From contig NZ_WTYO01000002.1 in assembly GCF_009827515.1 (NCBI RefSeq), positions 1-64,000 on the forward strand: a stretch of 64,000 bases of DNA, written 5' to 3'. Made by a program: the position numbers and the translations under genes. The stretch's first letter is position 1, and each line of letters begins with the position of its first letter. The notes below the pieces were generated by a model, which saw nothing but the letters and a program-made list of their open reading frames with translations, was not told the DNA's origin and did no database searches. Shown piece by piece: positions 53,498 through 60,558 of this stretch. This DNA is from Pelagerythrobacter marinus. GTDB lineage: Bacteria > Pseudomonadota > Alphaproteobacteria > Sphingomonadales > Sphingomonadaceae.

Positions 53498-55132
53498 ATG
53501 GCGCGGTACATTTTCATCACCGGCGGCGTGGTTTCATCGCTCGGCAAAGGTCTCATGGCGGCCAGCCTCGGCGCGCTCCTCCAGGCGCGCGGCTACAAGG
53601 TCCGCATTCGCAAGTTCGACCCCTATCTGAACGTCGATCCGGGGACGATGAGCCCCTATCAGCACGGCGAAGTCTACGTCACCGACGACGGGGCGGAGAC
53701 CGACCTCGATCTGGGGCATTACGAACGCTTCACCGGCGTTTCCGCGCGCCAGAGCGACAACGTCACCTCGGGCCGGATCTACCAGCAGATCATCGCGCGC
53801 GAACGGCGCGGCGACTACCTGGGCGCGACGGTCCAGGTGATCCCCCACGTCACCGACGCAATCAAGGAATTCGCGCTGGCCGACCAGGGCGATCACGATT
53901 TCATCCTGTGCGAGATCGGCGGCACGGTCGGCGACATCGAATCACTGCCGTTCATGGAGGCGATCCGCCAGCTCAGGAACGAGCTGGAACCGGACCAGAC
54001 GCTCAGCGTCCATGTCACGCTGGTCCCCTATATCGCGGCGGCCGGCGAGTTGAAGACCAAGCCGACGCAGCATTCGGTCCGCGAACTCGCCAGCCTGGGG
54101 ATCAAGCCCGACGTGCTGCTGTGCCGCTGTGAACACCCGCTGCCCGACAGCGAGCGGCGCAAGATCGCGCAGTTCTGCAACGTGCGGCAGGAATCGGTTA
54201 TCCCCGCGCTCGACGCGTCGTCGATCTACGCGGTGCCGCTGCAATACCATGCCGAGGGGCTGGACGGCGAGGTCCTGCGCGGTTTCGGCATTACCGACGC
54301 GCCGCAGCCCGATCTCGCCGCCTGGCACGATATCGTCGACCGCTACGAAAACCCCGAGGGCGAGGTGACGATCGGCGTCGTGGGCAAGTACGTCGGCCTG
54401 CCCGATGCCTACAAGTCGCTGAACGAGGCGCTCGTCCACGGCGGCCTGGCCAACCGGGCCAAGGTCAATATCCGCTGGATCGACGCCGAAGTCTTCGAAG
54501 AGGACGACGCAGAGATCGCCGCCCGGCTGGAGCCGCTGCACGGCATCCTCGTGCCCGGCGGGTTCGGCGAGCGCGGGTCGGAAGGGAAGATCGCCAGCGT
54601 CCGCTTCGCCCGCGAACGCAAGGTGCCGTTCTTCGGGATCTGCCTGGGGATGCAGATGGCCTGCATCGAGGGCGCGCGCAGCGGCGGGCATCACGCGGCC
54701 TCCTCGACCGAGTTCGGCGAAACGGCCGAGCCGGTCGTCGGCATCATCACCGAGTGGATGAGCGAGGAGGGCCTGCAGAAGCGCGAAGTGGGCGGCGACC
54801 TCGGCGGAACGATGCGCCTCGGCGCCTACGAGGCGCGCCTGACAGAGGGCAGCCGCGTCTCGCAGATCTACGGCGGGGCGACCGATATTTCGGAGCGTCA
54901 TCGCCACCGCTACGAGGTGAACTCCGCTTATCGCGAGCCGCTGGAGAAGGGCGGGCTGATCTTCTCGGGCATGTCGCCCGACGGGCTGTTGCCCGAGATC
55001 GTCGAGCGGGCCGACCACCCCTGGTTCGTCGGCGTCCAGTTCCACCCGGAGCTGAAATCCAAGCCGTTCGATCCCCATCCGCTGTTCGCCGGGTTCGTCG
55101 CCGCCGCGCTCGACCAGTCGCGCCTCGTCTGA
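53498..55132 (+). CDS. pyrG: CTP synthase
   Basis: Makes CTP from UTP, ATP and glutamine. The 544-residue protein has the amidoligase domain [56 protein letters not shown], and a C-terminal class I glutamine amidotransferase with [10 protein letters not shown], the nucleophile in GICLGMQMA, and [10 protein letters not shown]. All catalytic motifs are intact and the length is normal. A gene-free interval of about 480 bp follows. Confidence 0.98.
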   Translation: MARYIFITGGVVSSLGKGLMAASLGALLQARGYKVRIRKFDPYLNVDPGTMSPYQHGEVYVTDDGAETDLDLGHYERFTGVSARQSDNVTSGRIYQQIIARERRGDYLGATVQVIPHVTDAIKEFALADQGDHDFILCEIGGTVGDIESLPFMEAIRQLRNELEPDQTLSVHVTLVPYIAAAGELKTKPTQHSVRELASLGIKPDVLLCRCEHPLPDSERRKIAQFCNVRQESVIPALDASSIYAVPLQYHAEGLDGEVLRGFGITDAPQPDLAAWHDIVDRYENPEGEVTIGVVGKYVGLPDAYKSLNEALVHGGLANRAKVNIRWIDAEVFEEDDAEIAARLEPLHGILVPGGFGERGSEGKIASVRFARERKVPFFGICLGMQMACIEGARSGGHHAASSTEFGETAEPVVGIITEWMSEEGLQKREVGGDLGGTMRLGAYEARLTEGSRVSQIYGGATDISERHRHRYEVNSAYREPLEKGGLIFSGMSPDGLLPEIVERADHPWFVGVQFHPELKSKPFDPHPLFAGFVAAALDQSRLV

Positions 55133-55565
55133 CCGAAAGCACCGGGGAACGCCCCCGGCCAGCGCGTAAAGCCCGGTCGGCACGGCCACGTGGGACGCGC
55201 AATATCCCGTGCGATACTGGCACAGCGGGTTAACAAAGGTTGCGTGCGCGCTTTACTTTTGGCGCGATTGGCGCAAGGTGCAGGGGCAGGGCCTCGGGCC
55301 CGAATGCACGGCAATTCGCACGCCGGACGCGTGCGACCTGGCTTGCCACGAACTTGATCGTCTTCTGCGACCCGGACGATCCAGTCACCGGGCAGGGCGG
55401 CGCTTGCGTCGCGGGGGCAGGCTTTCGGGCCTGCCCCCAACGGTCCGCCCCGCTGCCCATTGCACAAGTATATCGCCCGTGAAGGCAGGCGCCGCACAGA
55501 GGCCCGCGCGCCGCGTCACGGGCCCGATGACCTGGGCGGGCACGCCTTCCTTGCGGAATCGAAGC
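55133..55565. other. gene-free interval between pyrG and hsp20
   Basis: No convincing protein frame. It contains a rightward promoter-like pair, TTAACA (55230-55235)-16-TTTACT (55252-55257), and further on a perfect 10-bp hairpin GGGGGCAGGC/GCCTGCCCCC with loop TTTCGG (55413-55438). A small RNA of about 180 bases bounded by these would be possible, but no RNA family is recognised and the hairpin lacks a T-tract. Confidence 0.45.
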
Positions 55566-55606
55566 GAAAAAGGGGGGAGCGCACCCCGCCGGGGCAGGGT
55601 GCGCCT
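55566..55606 (-). terminator. hsp20 terminator
   Basis: On the minus strand, GCGCACCC (55604-55597) pairs with GGGTGCGC (55586-55579), followed by a C-run and TTTTT. It lies five bases after the hsp20 stop. Confidence 0.8.
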
Positions 55607-55610
55607 TCGG

Positions 55611-56108
55611 TCAGGCCGCGTCGGCGGCCTTTTCCGGCTCGTCGCCGTCGCCATCCTTGTCGTCGCGGACGACTTCGAGCGTCTTCTGCCCGTTCACGGC
55701 GATCTTCTTGGGCTTCATCGCCTCGGGCACTTCGCGGACGAGGTCGATCGCCAGGAGGCCGTCTTCGAGGCGGGCATTTTCCACCCGGACGAAATCGGCC
55801 AGTTCGAACCGGCGTTCGAAGCCGCGATTGGCAATGCCGAGATGGAGCATTTCGGCATCGTCTTCGCCCTCTTCACGCTTCCGACCCTGGATCACGAGCA
55901 GGTTCTGCTGGGCGGTGATGTCCAGGTCGCCGGGGCGGAAACCCGCGACGGCGAGCGTGATGCGGTAATTGTCTTCGCCGCGCCGCTCGATGTTGAACGG
56001 CGGGTAGTTGTCGCCCGAATTGCTGCGGGCCTGCCGTTCGAGCAGGTCGAACAGGCGATCGAACCCGACGGTCGAGCGGCGATAGGGGCTGAAATCGAAA
56101 CGGTTCAT
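55611..56108 (-). CDS. Hsp20-family small heat shock protein
   Basis: ATP-independent holding chaperone of 165 residues, IbpA type. The N-terminal MNRFDFSPYRRSTVGFDRLFDLLE precedes the alpha-crystallin domain (NYPPFNIERRGEDNYRITLAVAGFRPGDLDI, LLVIQGRKR, FERRFELADFVRVENARLEDGLLAIDL) and a C-terminal VPEAMKPKKIAVN. The start at ATG 56108 has AAGGAGG ten bases upstream, set inside an RNA-thermometer-like hairpin. An in-frame ATG at 56165 would translate the leader and is rejected. Divergent from grxC. Confidence 0.95.
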   Translation of the reverse strand: MNRFDFSPYRRSTVGFDRLFDLLERQARSNSGDNYPPFNIERRGEDNYRITLAVAGFRPGDLDITAQQNLLVIQGRKREEGEDDAEMLHLGIANRGFERRFELADFVRVENARLEDGLLAIDLVREVPEAMKPKKIAVNGQKTLEVVRDDKDGDGDEPEKAADAA

Positions 56109-56208
56109 CGAAACAAATCCTCCTTGGAGCAATTTGACACTGTGTGGGGCCCGGCTATCCGGCACCCCGTTCGATTGGAGGGCACGTCCATTGCGGCACG
56201 CGCCTCCA
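56109..56208 (-). promoter_or_regulatory. ROSE-like RNA thermometer in the hsp20 leader
   Basis: The last hairpin of the leader (56115-56135) pairs AAATTGCTCC with GGAGGATTT, so the AGGAGG ribosome-binding site is locked by a UUGCU anti-Shine-Dalgarno with one bulged G. This is the signature of ROSE elements upstream of alphaproteobacterial hsp20 genes. A second hairpin, GGGG..CCGG-ATAG-CCGG.CCCC (56146-56168), precedes it. The ~100-nt leader length from the promoter also fits. Melting at high temperature would free the ribosome-binding site. Confidence 0.85.
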
Positions 56209-56214
56209 CTTGCC

Positions 56215-56241
56215 AGATAGGATGCGCTGCGACCCGTTCAA
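56215..56241 (-). promoter_or_regulatory. hsp20 promoter (RpoH-like)
   Basis: On the minus strand, CCTTGAAC (TTGAAC at 56236-56241), 14 bp and CCTATCT (56215-56221). CTTGAA with a short spacer and CCTATCT fits alphaproteobacterial heat-shock sigma factor RpoH. Near-identical spacer and -10 bases recur before sugE. Confidence 0.65.
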
Positions 56242-56276
56242 GGGCCTTAGCAGCGGGGAAGAATCGAGGATATTCA

Positions 56277-56540
56277 ATGGCTACGCCCAAAGTCGACATC
56301 TATACCAAGTTCGGTTGCGGCTACTGCTACCGTGCCAAGCGCCTGCTCGACGACAAGGGCGTGGATTATACCGAGTACGATATCACGATGGGCGGCCCCG
56401 ACCGCGAAGAGATGGCCCGTCGCGCCCCGGCCGCCCGCACCGTGCCGCAGATCTTTATCGGCGAGGTTCACGTCGGCGGCTCGGACGAGCTTCATGCGCT
56501 CGAACGCGAAGGCAAGCTCGACGACCTGCTCGCCGGATGA
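56277..56540 (+). CDS. grxC: glutaredoxin 3
   Basis: An 87-residue dithiol glutaredoxin: VDIYTKFGCGYCYRAKRLL with the active site C14-G-Y-C17, the cis-Pro RTVPQIFIGEVHVGGSDEL that binds glutathione, and a C-terminal helix. It reduces protein and glutathione mixed disulphides using glutathione, which gshA in this window supplies. Its stop overlaps the nitrilase start (ATGA), so the two are coupled, an arrangement common in sphingomonads. Confidence 0.96.
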   Translation: MATPKVDIYTKFGCGYCYRAKRLLDDKGVDYTEYDITMGGPDREEMARRAPAARTVPQIFIGEVHVGGSDELHALEREGKLDDLLAG

Positions 56541-57397
56541 CGCGGATTGCGCTGTTCCAGATGACCGCGGGAATCGATCCCGCGCAGAACGCCGCGGCGA
56601 TCGTGGATGCCGTGCGCCAGGCCGGGGGGGAAGGGGCCGAAATGCTCTTCACGCCCGAGATGTCCGGCCTTCTCGACCGCGATCGCAAGCGTGCCGCCGC
56701 GGCAATCGCGCGCGAGGACCAAGACCGGGTGCTGGCCGCCGTGCGCGAGGAAGCTGCCGCGCAGGGGATCTGGGTCGCGCTCGGCTCGCTCGCCGTCGCG
56801 CTCGACCCCGCGGCGGAAGGGGCGGGGGCGGGCGCAGTCCGTGGCGCCGAGGCGCCCCGCTGGGCCAATCGCAGTTACCTCGTCGGTCCCGACGGCGCCA
56901 TCGCCGCCCGTTACGACAAGATTCACATGTTCGACGTCGATCTCGCGAGCGGGGAAAGCTGGCGCGAATCGAACGCCTACCGCCCCGGCGACCGGGTGGT
57001 GACCGCCACCACGCCGCTGGGCCGGCTGGGGCTGGCGGTCTGTTACGACTTGCGCTTTCCCGCGCTGTTCGACGCGCTGGGCCGCGCCGGGTGCGACGCG
57101 ATCGCGATCCCCGCGGCTTTCACCGTCCCCACCGGCCGGGCGCACTGGCACGTGCTCCAGCGTGCCCGCGCGATCGAGGCCAGCGCTTTCGTCGTGGCCG
57201 CGGCCCAGGTCGGCCGCCACGCCGACGGCCGCCGGACCTATGGCCACAGCCTGGTCGTCGACCCCTGGGGCGAAGTCCTGCTCGACATGGGCGGGGAGGA
57301 GGCCGGGCTCGGCTTCGCGGAGATCGATCCGGCGCGGATCGCGGAGGCCCGTCGCCAGGTGCCCAGCCTTGCCAACCGCCGCGAAATCCTTGAGTAG
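56537..57397 (+). CDS. carbon-nitrogen hydrolase (Nit1/Nit2-type)
   Basis: A 286-residue nitrilase-superfamily amidase with an intact Glu-Lys-Cys triad: Glu41 in FTPEMSG, Lys128 in YDKIHMFDVD and Cys169 in LAVCYDLRFPALF. This group (Nit1/Nit2, YafV relatives) includes deaminated-glutathione amidase and omega-amidase. Its coupling to grxC supports a deaminated-glutathione repair role, which is inference. A 26-residue Ala/Gly-rich insertion (around 85-110) is unusual for the family. Confidence 0.88.
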   Translation: MTRIALFQMTAGIDPAQNAAAIVDAVRQAGGEGAEMLFTPEMSGLLDRDRKRAAAAIAREDQDRVLAAVREEAAAQGIWVALGSLAVALDPAAEGAGAGAVRGAEAPRWANRSYLVGPDGAIAARYDKIHMFDVDLASGESWRESNAYRPGDRVVTATTPLGRLGLAVCYDLRFPALFDALGRAGCDAIAIPAAFTVPTGRAHWHVLQRARAIEASAFVVAAAQVGRHADGRRTYGHSLVVDPWGEVLLDMGGEEAGLGFAEIDPARIAEARRQVPSLANRREILE

Positions 57398-57406
57398 CGC
57401 GCCGCG

Positions 57407-57868
57407 ATGATCGTTTTCGACCTTTCCTGCATCGAGGGCCACCGGTTCGAAGGGTGGTTCGGTTCCTCGGACGACTTTGCCGATCAGCAGGCGCGCGGCC
57501 TCGTCGCCTGCCCGCAATGCGGATCGGACAAGGTGGCGAAGGCCCCGATGGCGCCCGCGGTTCCGGCCAAGGGCAACCAGCGCGAAGAGCGGCCCGCGCC
57601 CCGCCGGCAGGTGACGAACGGCGAGATCCCGCCCGAAGTCCGCAAGGCGATGAAGGCGCTGGCCCGCGCCCAGGCGAAGGCGCTGGAGAACAGCAAGTGG
57701 GTGGGCGACAGTTTCGCCGAGCAATCGCGCGCCATGCATTACGGCGAGAAGGACCTGGAGGCGATCCACGGCAAGGCCACGTTGAAGGAAGCGCAGGAAC
57801 TGCTCGACGAGGGAATCTCGGTCGCCCCGTTGCCGTTCCCGGTGGCCGAGCCGGACGAACTCAACTGA
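57407..57868 (+). CDS. DUF1178 family protein
   Basis: A 153-residue protein typical of alpha- and betaproteobacteria. The N-terminus MIVFDLSCIEGHRFEGWFGSSDDFADQQARGLVACPQCGS has cysteines (SCIEGH, CPQCG) suggesting a zinc-binding site, and the C-terminal half is helical (EVRKAMKALARAQAKALENSKWVGDSFAEQSRAMHYGE). The function is unknown. It follows the nitrilase gene by nine bases and probably belongs to the grxC operon. Confidence 0.92.
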   Translation: MIVFDLSCIEGHRFEGWFGSSDDFADQQARGLVACPQCGSDKVAKAPMAPAVPAKGNQREERPAPRRQVTNGEIPPEVRKAMKALARAQAKALENSKWVGDSFAEQSRAMHYGEKDLEAIHGKATLKEAQELLDEGISVAPLPFPVAEPDELN

Positions 57869-57908
57869 TTGCCAGCCAGCGCCCCGTCCCCTAAACGGCG
57901 TGCCGCGT

Positions 57909-57985
57909 GCGCCCGTAGCTCAGTCGGATAGAGCATCGGATTCCTAATCCGGGGGCCACAGGTTCGAATCCTGTCGGGCGCACCA
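57909..57985 (+). tRNA. tRNA-Arg (anticodon CCT)
   Basis: A complete 77-base cloverleaf. Acceptor stem GCGCCCG/CGGGCGC (perfect), D arm GCTCAGTCGGATAGAGC, anticodon stem TCGGA/TCCGG with loop TTCCTAA (anticodon CCT), T arm with GGTTCGAATCC, and an encoded ACCA end. It lies 40 bp after the DUF1178 gene. No integrase or att duplication is seen at its 3' end. Confidence 0.97.
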
Positions 57986-58000
57986 CCGCCATCCTGCCGT

Positions 58001-58975
58001 TCAGCCCGACTGTCCCGGGCCGATCCCGGTCATTTCCGCCGAGAGATCCCACAGGCGCCGGGCGGCCGCTTCGTCGGTGGCGTAAGGCTTCACTCCCTCC
58101 AGGGTCGCTTCCGCCGTGTCGTTCCGCCGCGCGACATCGCAGTCCTCGCAATAGAGACCGCCGAGGCCGGCGAGCAGGGGCGACGTCGCGGCCCAGACCT
58201 GCGTTGCCGCCCCCTGCGCGGGGCTCTTGAACGTCGGGTCGGCGGGGTTGCCGTCGCGGTCGATCCAGCCCGCCGCGACCATCTCGTCGCGGCCGACATG
58301 GCGCAGGAGCGGGGTGAAGATCTTGCCCGGGTGGACCGAGAAGGCGCGGATTCCCCGCTCGCGGCCGAGCCGGTCGAGATGAACCGCGAACAGGGCATTG
58401 GCGGTCTTGGACTGGGCGTAGGCCAGCCACTTGTCGTAGCCGGCTTCGAAATGCAGGTCGTCCCACCGCGCGGGTGAGTAGTGATGGCCGGCCGAAGACA
58501 CCGAGACCACCCGTGCCCCATCGGCAAGCAGGGGCCAGACCAGGTTCGTCAGCGCGAAGTGGCCGAGGTGGTTGATCGCGAAGTGCGCGTCCCATCCCGG
58601 GCCCAGCCGGGTTTCGGGGCAGGCCATCACGCCGGCATTGTTGACCAGGATGTCGATTGCCGCGCCGTTCTTCCCGCCTGCCCCGGCATAGTGGCTCGCG
58701 AAACGGCGTACGCTGGCCAGGTCGGCCAGATCGAGCCTTGCCACCGTCACCCTGGCGAGGCCGCGGGTCGCGGATCGCGCGGCGGCCGTGTCGCGCGCGG
58801 CGACGATCACGTCGGCGCCAGCTTCGGCCAGCGCCCGGGTCGTCTCCAGCCCCAGGCCGGAATGGCCCCCGGTCACGACCGCTCTTTGGCCGCCGAGGTC
58901 GATGCCGGCGAGGACATCGCCCGCGGTCGAACGGGCGCCGAAGCCGCTGCCCAGTGGATGCTGCCTGTCTGTCAT
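58001..58975 (-). CDS. short-chain dehydrogenase/reductase (retinol-dehydrogenase-like)
   Basis: A 324-residue SDR enzyme. The cofactor loop is VTGGHSGLGLETTRALAEAGADVI (TGxxxGxG), followed by LDLADLASVR, ILVNNAGVMACP, the catalytic SSAGHHYSPARWDD...YAQSK (Ser and YxxxK), and VHPGKIFTPL. The long C-terminus and the NNAGVM/WDDLHF patterns match the WWOX/retinol-dehydrogenase-like SDRs. The substrate is unknown. The ATG at 58975 is chosen; the frame upstream overlaps the divergent AraC gene's leader. That AraC regulator is its likely controller. Confidence 0.9.
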   Translation of the reverse strand: MTDRQHPLGSGFGARSTAGDVLAGIDLGGQRAVVTGGHSGLGLETTRALAEAGADVIVAARDTAAARSATRGLARVTVARLDLADLASVRRFASHYAGAGGKNGAAIDILVNNAGVMACPETRLGPGWDAHFAINHLGHFALTNLVWPLLADGARVVSVSSAGHHYSPARWDDLHFEAGYDKWLAYAQSKTANALFAVHLDRLGRERGIRAFSVHPGKIFTPLLRHVGRDEMVAAGWIDRDGNPADPTFKSPAQGAATQVWAATSPLLAGLGGLYCEDCDVARRNDTAEATLEGVKPYATDEAAARRLWDLSAEMTGIGPGQSG

Positions 58976-59058
58976 GGGGATTCTCCGGTCAGTCGGTGCG
59001 CCGCCGCGGCTCGGCCGACACGCGGTGGCGAAGATGGCGCTCGGCACACGGACGATCC

Positions 59059-60021
59059 ATGCGCTATGGTCCGCGACTCTTTCGCGAGCATTCGGAACAC
59101 CCCCTGGACCCTCTATCGGATATCCTTTCCCTGCTGCGGCCGCGGACGGCGGTCAGCGCCGGCCTGCGCGCGGGCGGGGACTGGGCGATCCGGTTCCCGG
59201 GGCATGAAGGGGTGAAGTTCAACGCCGTTATCCACGGGGCCTGCTGGGTATCGGTGGACGGCGCCGAACCGCGGCGGATCGCGGCCGGGGATTGCTTCCT
59301 GCTGACGCGCGGGAGGCCGTTCCGCATGGCGACGGACCTCTCGCTGCCCGAGGTCGAATCGGCCCGGATCTACGACCGCGCCAGCGACGGCATCGCCACC
59401 TTCCAGGGCGGGCAGGACTTCTTCCTCGTCGGCGGGCGCTTCGCTTTCGACGGCGATCACGCCGGCCTGCTGTTCGGCGAACTTCCGGCGATCGTCCATG
59501 TCAGCCGGGCGAGCGACCAGGCGGCCGTGCTGCGCTGGTCGCTGGCCCAGCTGGCCACCGAACTGGCCGAGGGCGCGCCCGGCAGCAGGCTGATGGGCGA
59601 TCACCTGGCGCAGATCATGCTGCTCCAGGTCTTGCGCTTGTGGCTGTCCGGGGGGCGGGGATCGGGCTGGCTCGCGGCCCTTGCCGACCCGCGCCTCGGC
59701 CGCGCGCTGCGCGCCATCCACGGCGAGCCGGCGCGGCGCTGGACCCTGGCCGATCTGGCCGCGGCCGCCGGCATGTCGCGGACCAGTTTTGCAGAGCGGT
59801 TTCGCCGCGTCGTCGGCCGCACGCCGTTCGATTACCTCGCTCGCTGGCGGATGCAGCTTGCCGCGGACCGCTTGCGGCGCAGCGGGGATAGCGTGGCGAC
59901 GATCGGCTACGCGGCAGGCTATGCTTCCGAAGGGGCCTTCAGCGCGGCCTTCCGCCGCACGATGGGCTGTACGCCGAGCGCCTATCGCCGCGGCGCGCAG
60001 CCGGAGCAGTCCTGCGGCTGA
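59059..60021 (+). CDS. AraC-family transcriptional regulator
   Basis: A 320-residue regulator. An N-terminal cupin-like effector domain (DPLSDILSLLRPRTAVSAGLRAGGDWAIRF..., VIHGACWVSVDG, GDCFLLTRGRPF) of the AraC_binding_6 type is followed by the C-terminal double helix-turn-helix (WTLADLAAAAGMSRTSFAERFRRVVGRTPFDYLARWRMQLAADRL and GDSVATIGYAAGYASEGAFSAAFRRTMGCTPSAYRR). It is divergent from the SDR gene with an 83-bp shared intergenic region, suggesting it regulates that enzyme. Confidence 0.92.
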   Translation: MRYGPRLFREHSEHPLDPLSDILSLLRPRTAVSAGLRAGGDWAIRFPGHEGVKFNAVIHGACWVSVDGAEPRRIAAGDCFLLTRGRPFRMATDLSLPEVESARIYDRASDGIATFQGGQDFFLVGGRFAFDGDHAGLLFGELPAIVHVSRASDQAAVLRWSLAQLATELAEGAPGSRLMGDHLAQIMLLQVLRLWLSGGRGSGWLAALADPRLGRALRAIHGEPARRWTLADLAAAAGMSRTSFAERFRRVVGRTPFDYLARWRMQLAADRLRRSGDSVATIGYAAGYASEGAFSAAFRRTMGCTPSAYRRGAQPEQSCG

Positions 60022-60030
60022 GTGGCCGGG

Positions 60031-60558
60031 TCAGTCCTCCGGGCCCAGCGCCGGGTCGAGATCGCGCGGGCGGATGAAGTGGACCAGCCGGCCGCAATCG
60101 GCCTTCAGGTCGGCCCAGTCGTCGATATCGAGTTCGAGCACGGCGAAGGCAGCCGTCGGATACTTCACGGCCGCCTCGTCGAACAGGCGGTCTTCGGCGG
60201 AAGGGGGGACGAGCGCGAACAGCGTTTCCTGCAGGCCCGGGTTGTGTCCGGTGACGAGGACCCGGTCCGCATCGCCCGCCTTTTCCCGCACGACGTCGAG
60301 GATCGTGTCGCCGCCGGCGAGGTAGAGGCGCTGGTCGAATGCAGGCTCGATCGCGGGCAGCGCGGCTTCCAGCGTGCGGCGGACGCGTTCCGCCGGGCTG
60401 GCGATCAGCGCGTCCCACTCCGGCCAGCGCGCGCCGATATGGCGGCCGATCAGCCGCGCGCCCTTGCGGCCGCGTTCGTTGAGCCCGCGGTCGAAATCGC
60501 GTTTGCCCACGTCGTCCCAGTCCGACTTGGCATGGCGCAACAATCCCAGGATTTTCAC
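60031..60558 (-). CDS. SixA-like phosphohistidine phosphatase
   Basis: A 175-residue histidine-phosphatase-family protein. The catalytic RHA motif is ILGLLRHAKSDW, the second His is in VLVTGHNPGLQET, and acidic and basic residues complete the pocket. The size and KSDW continuation match SixA-type phosphohistidine phosphatases rather than phosphoglycerate mutases. The start is GTG at 60558, overlapping the helicase stop by four bases, so the two are translationally coupled. Confidence 0.9.
   Translation of the reverse strand: MKILGLLRHAKSDWDDVGKRDFDRGLNERGRKGARLIGRHIGARWPEWDALIASPAERVRRTLEAALPAIEPAFDQRLYLAGGDTILDVVREKAGDADRVLVTGHNPGLQETLFALVPPSAEDRLFDEAAVKYPTAAFAVLELDIDDWADLKADCGRLVHFIRPRDLDPALGPED

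Noticed and set aside
55209-56276. An upstream extension of grxC or a gene in the pyrG-hsp20 gap
   Set aside because: The open frame upstream of the grxC ATG runs antisense through hsp20 and has no glutaredoxin homology.
57909-57985. tRNA-Arg as an integration site for a genomic island
   Set aside because: No duplicated 3' end, integrase or mobile genes follow. The next genes are ordinary.
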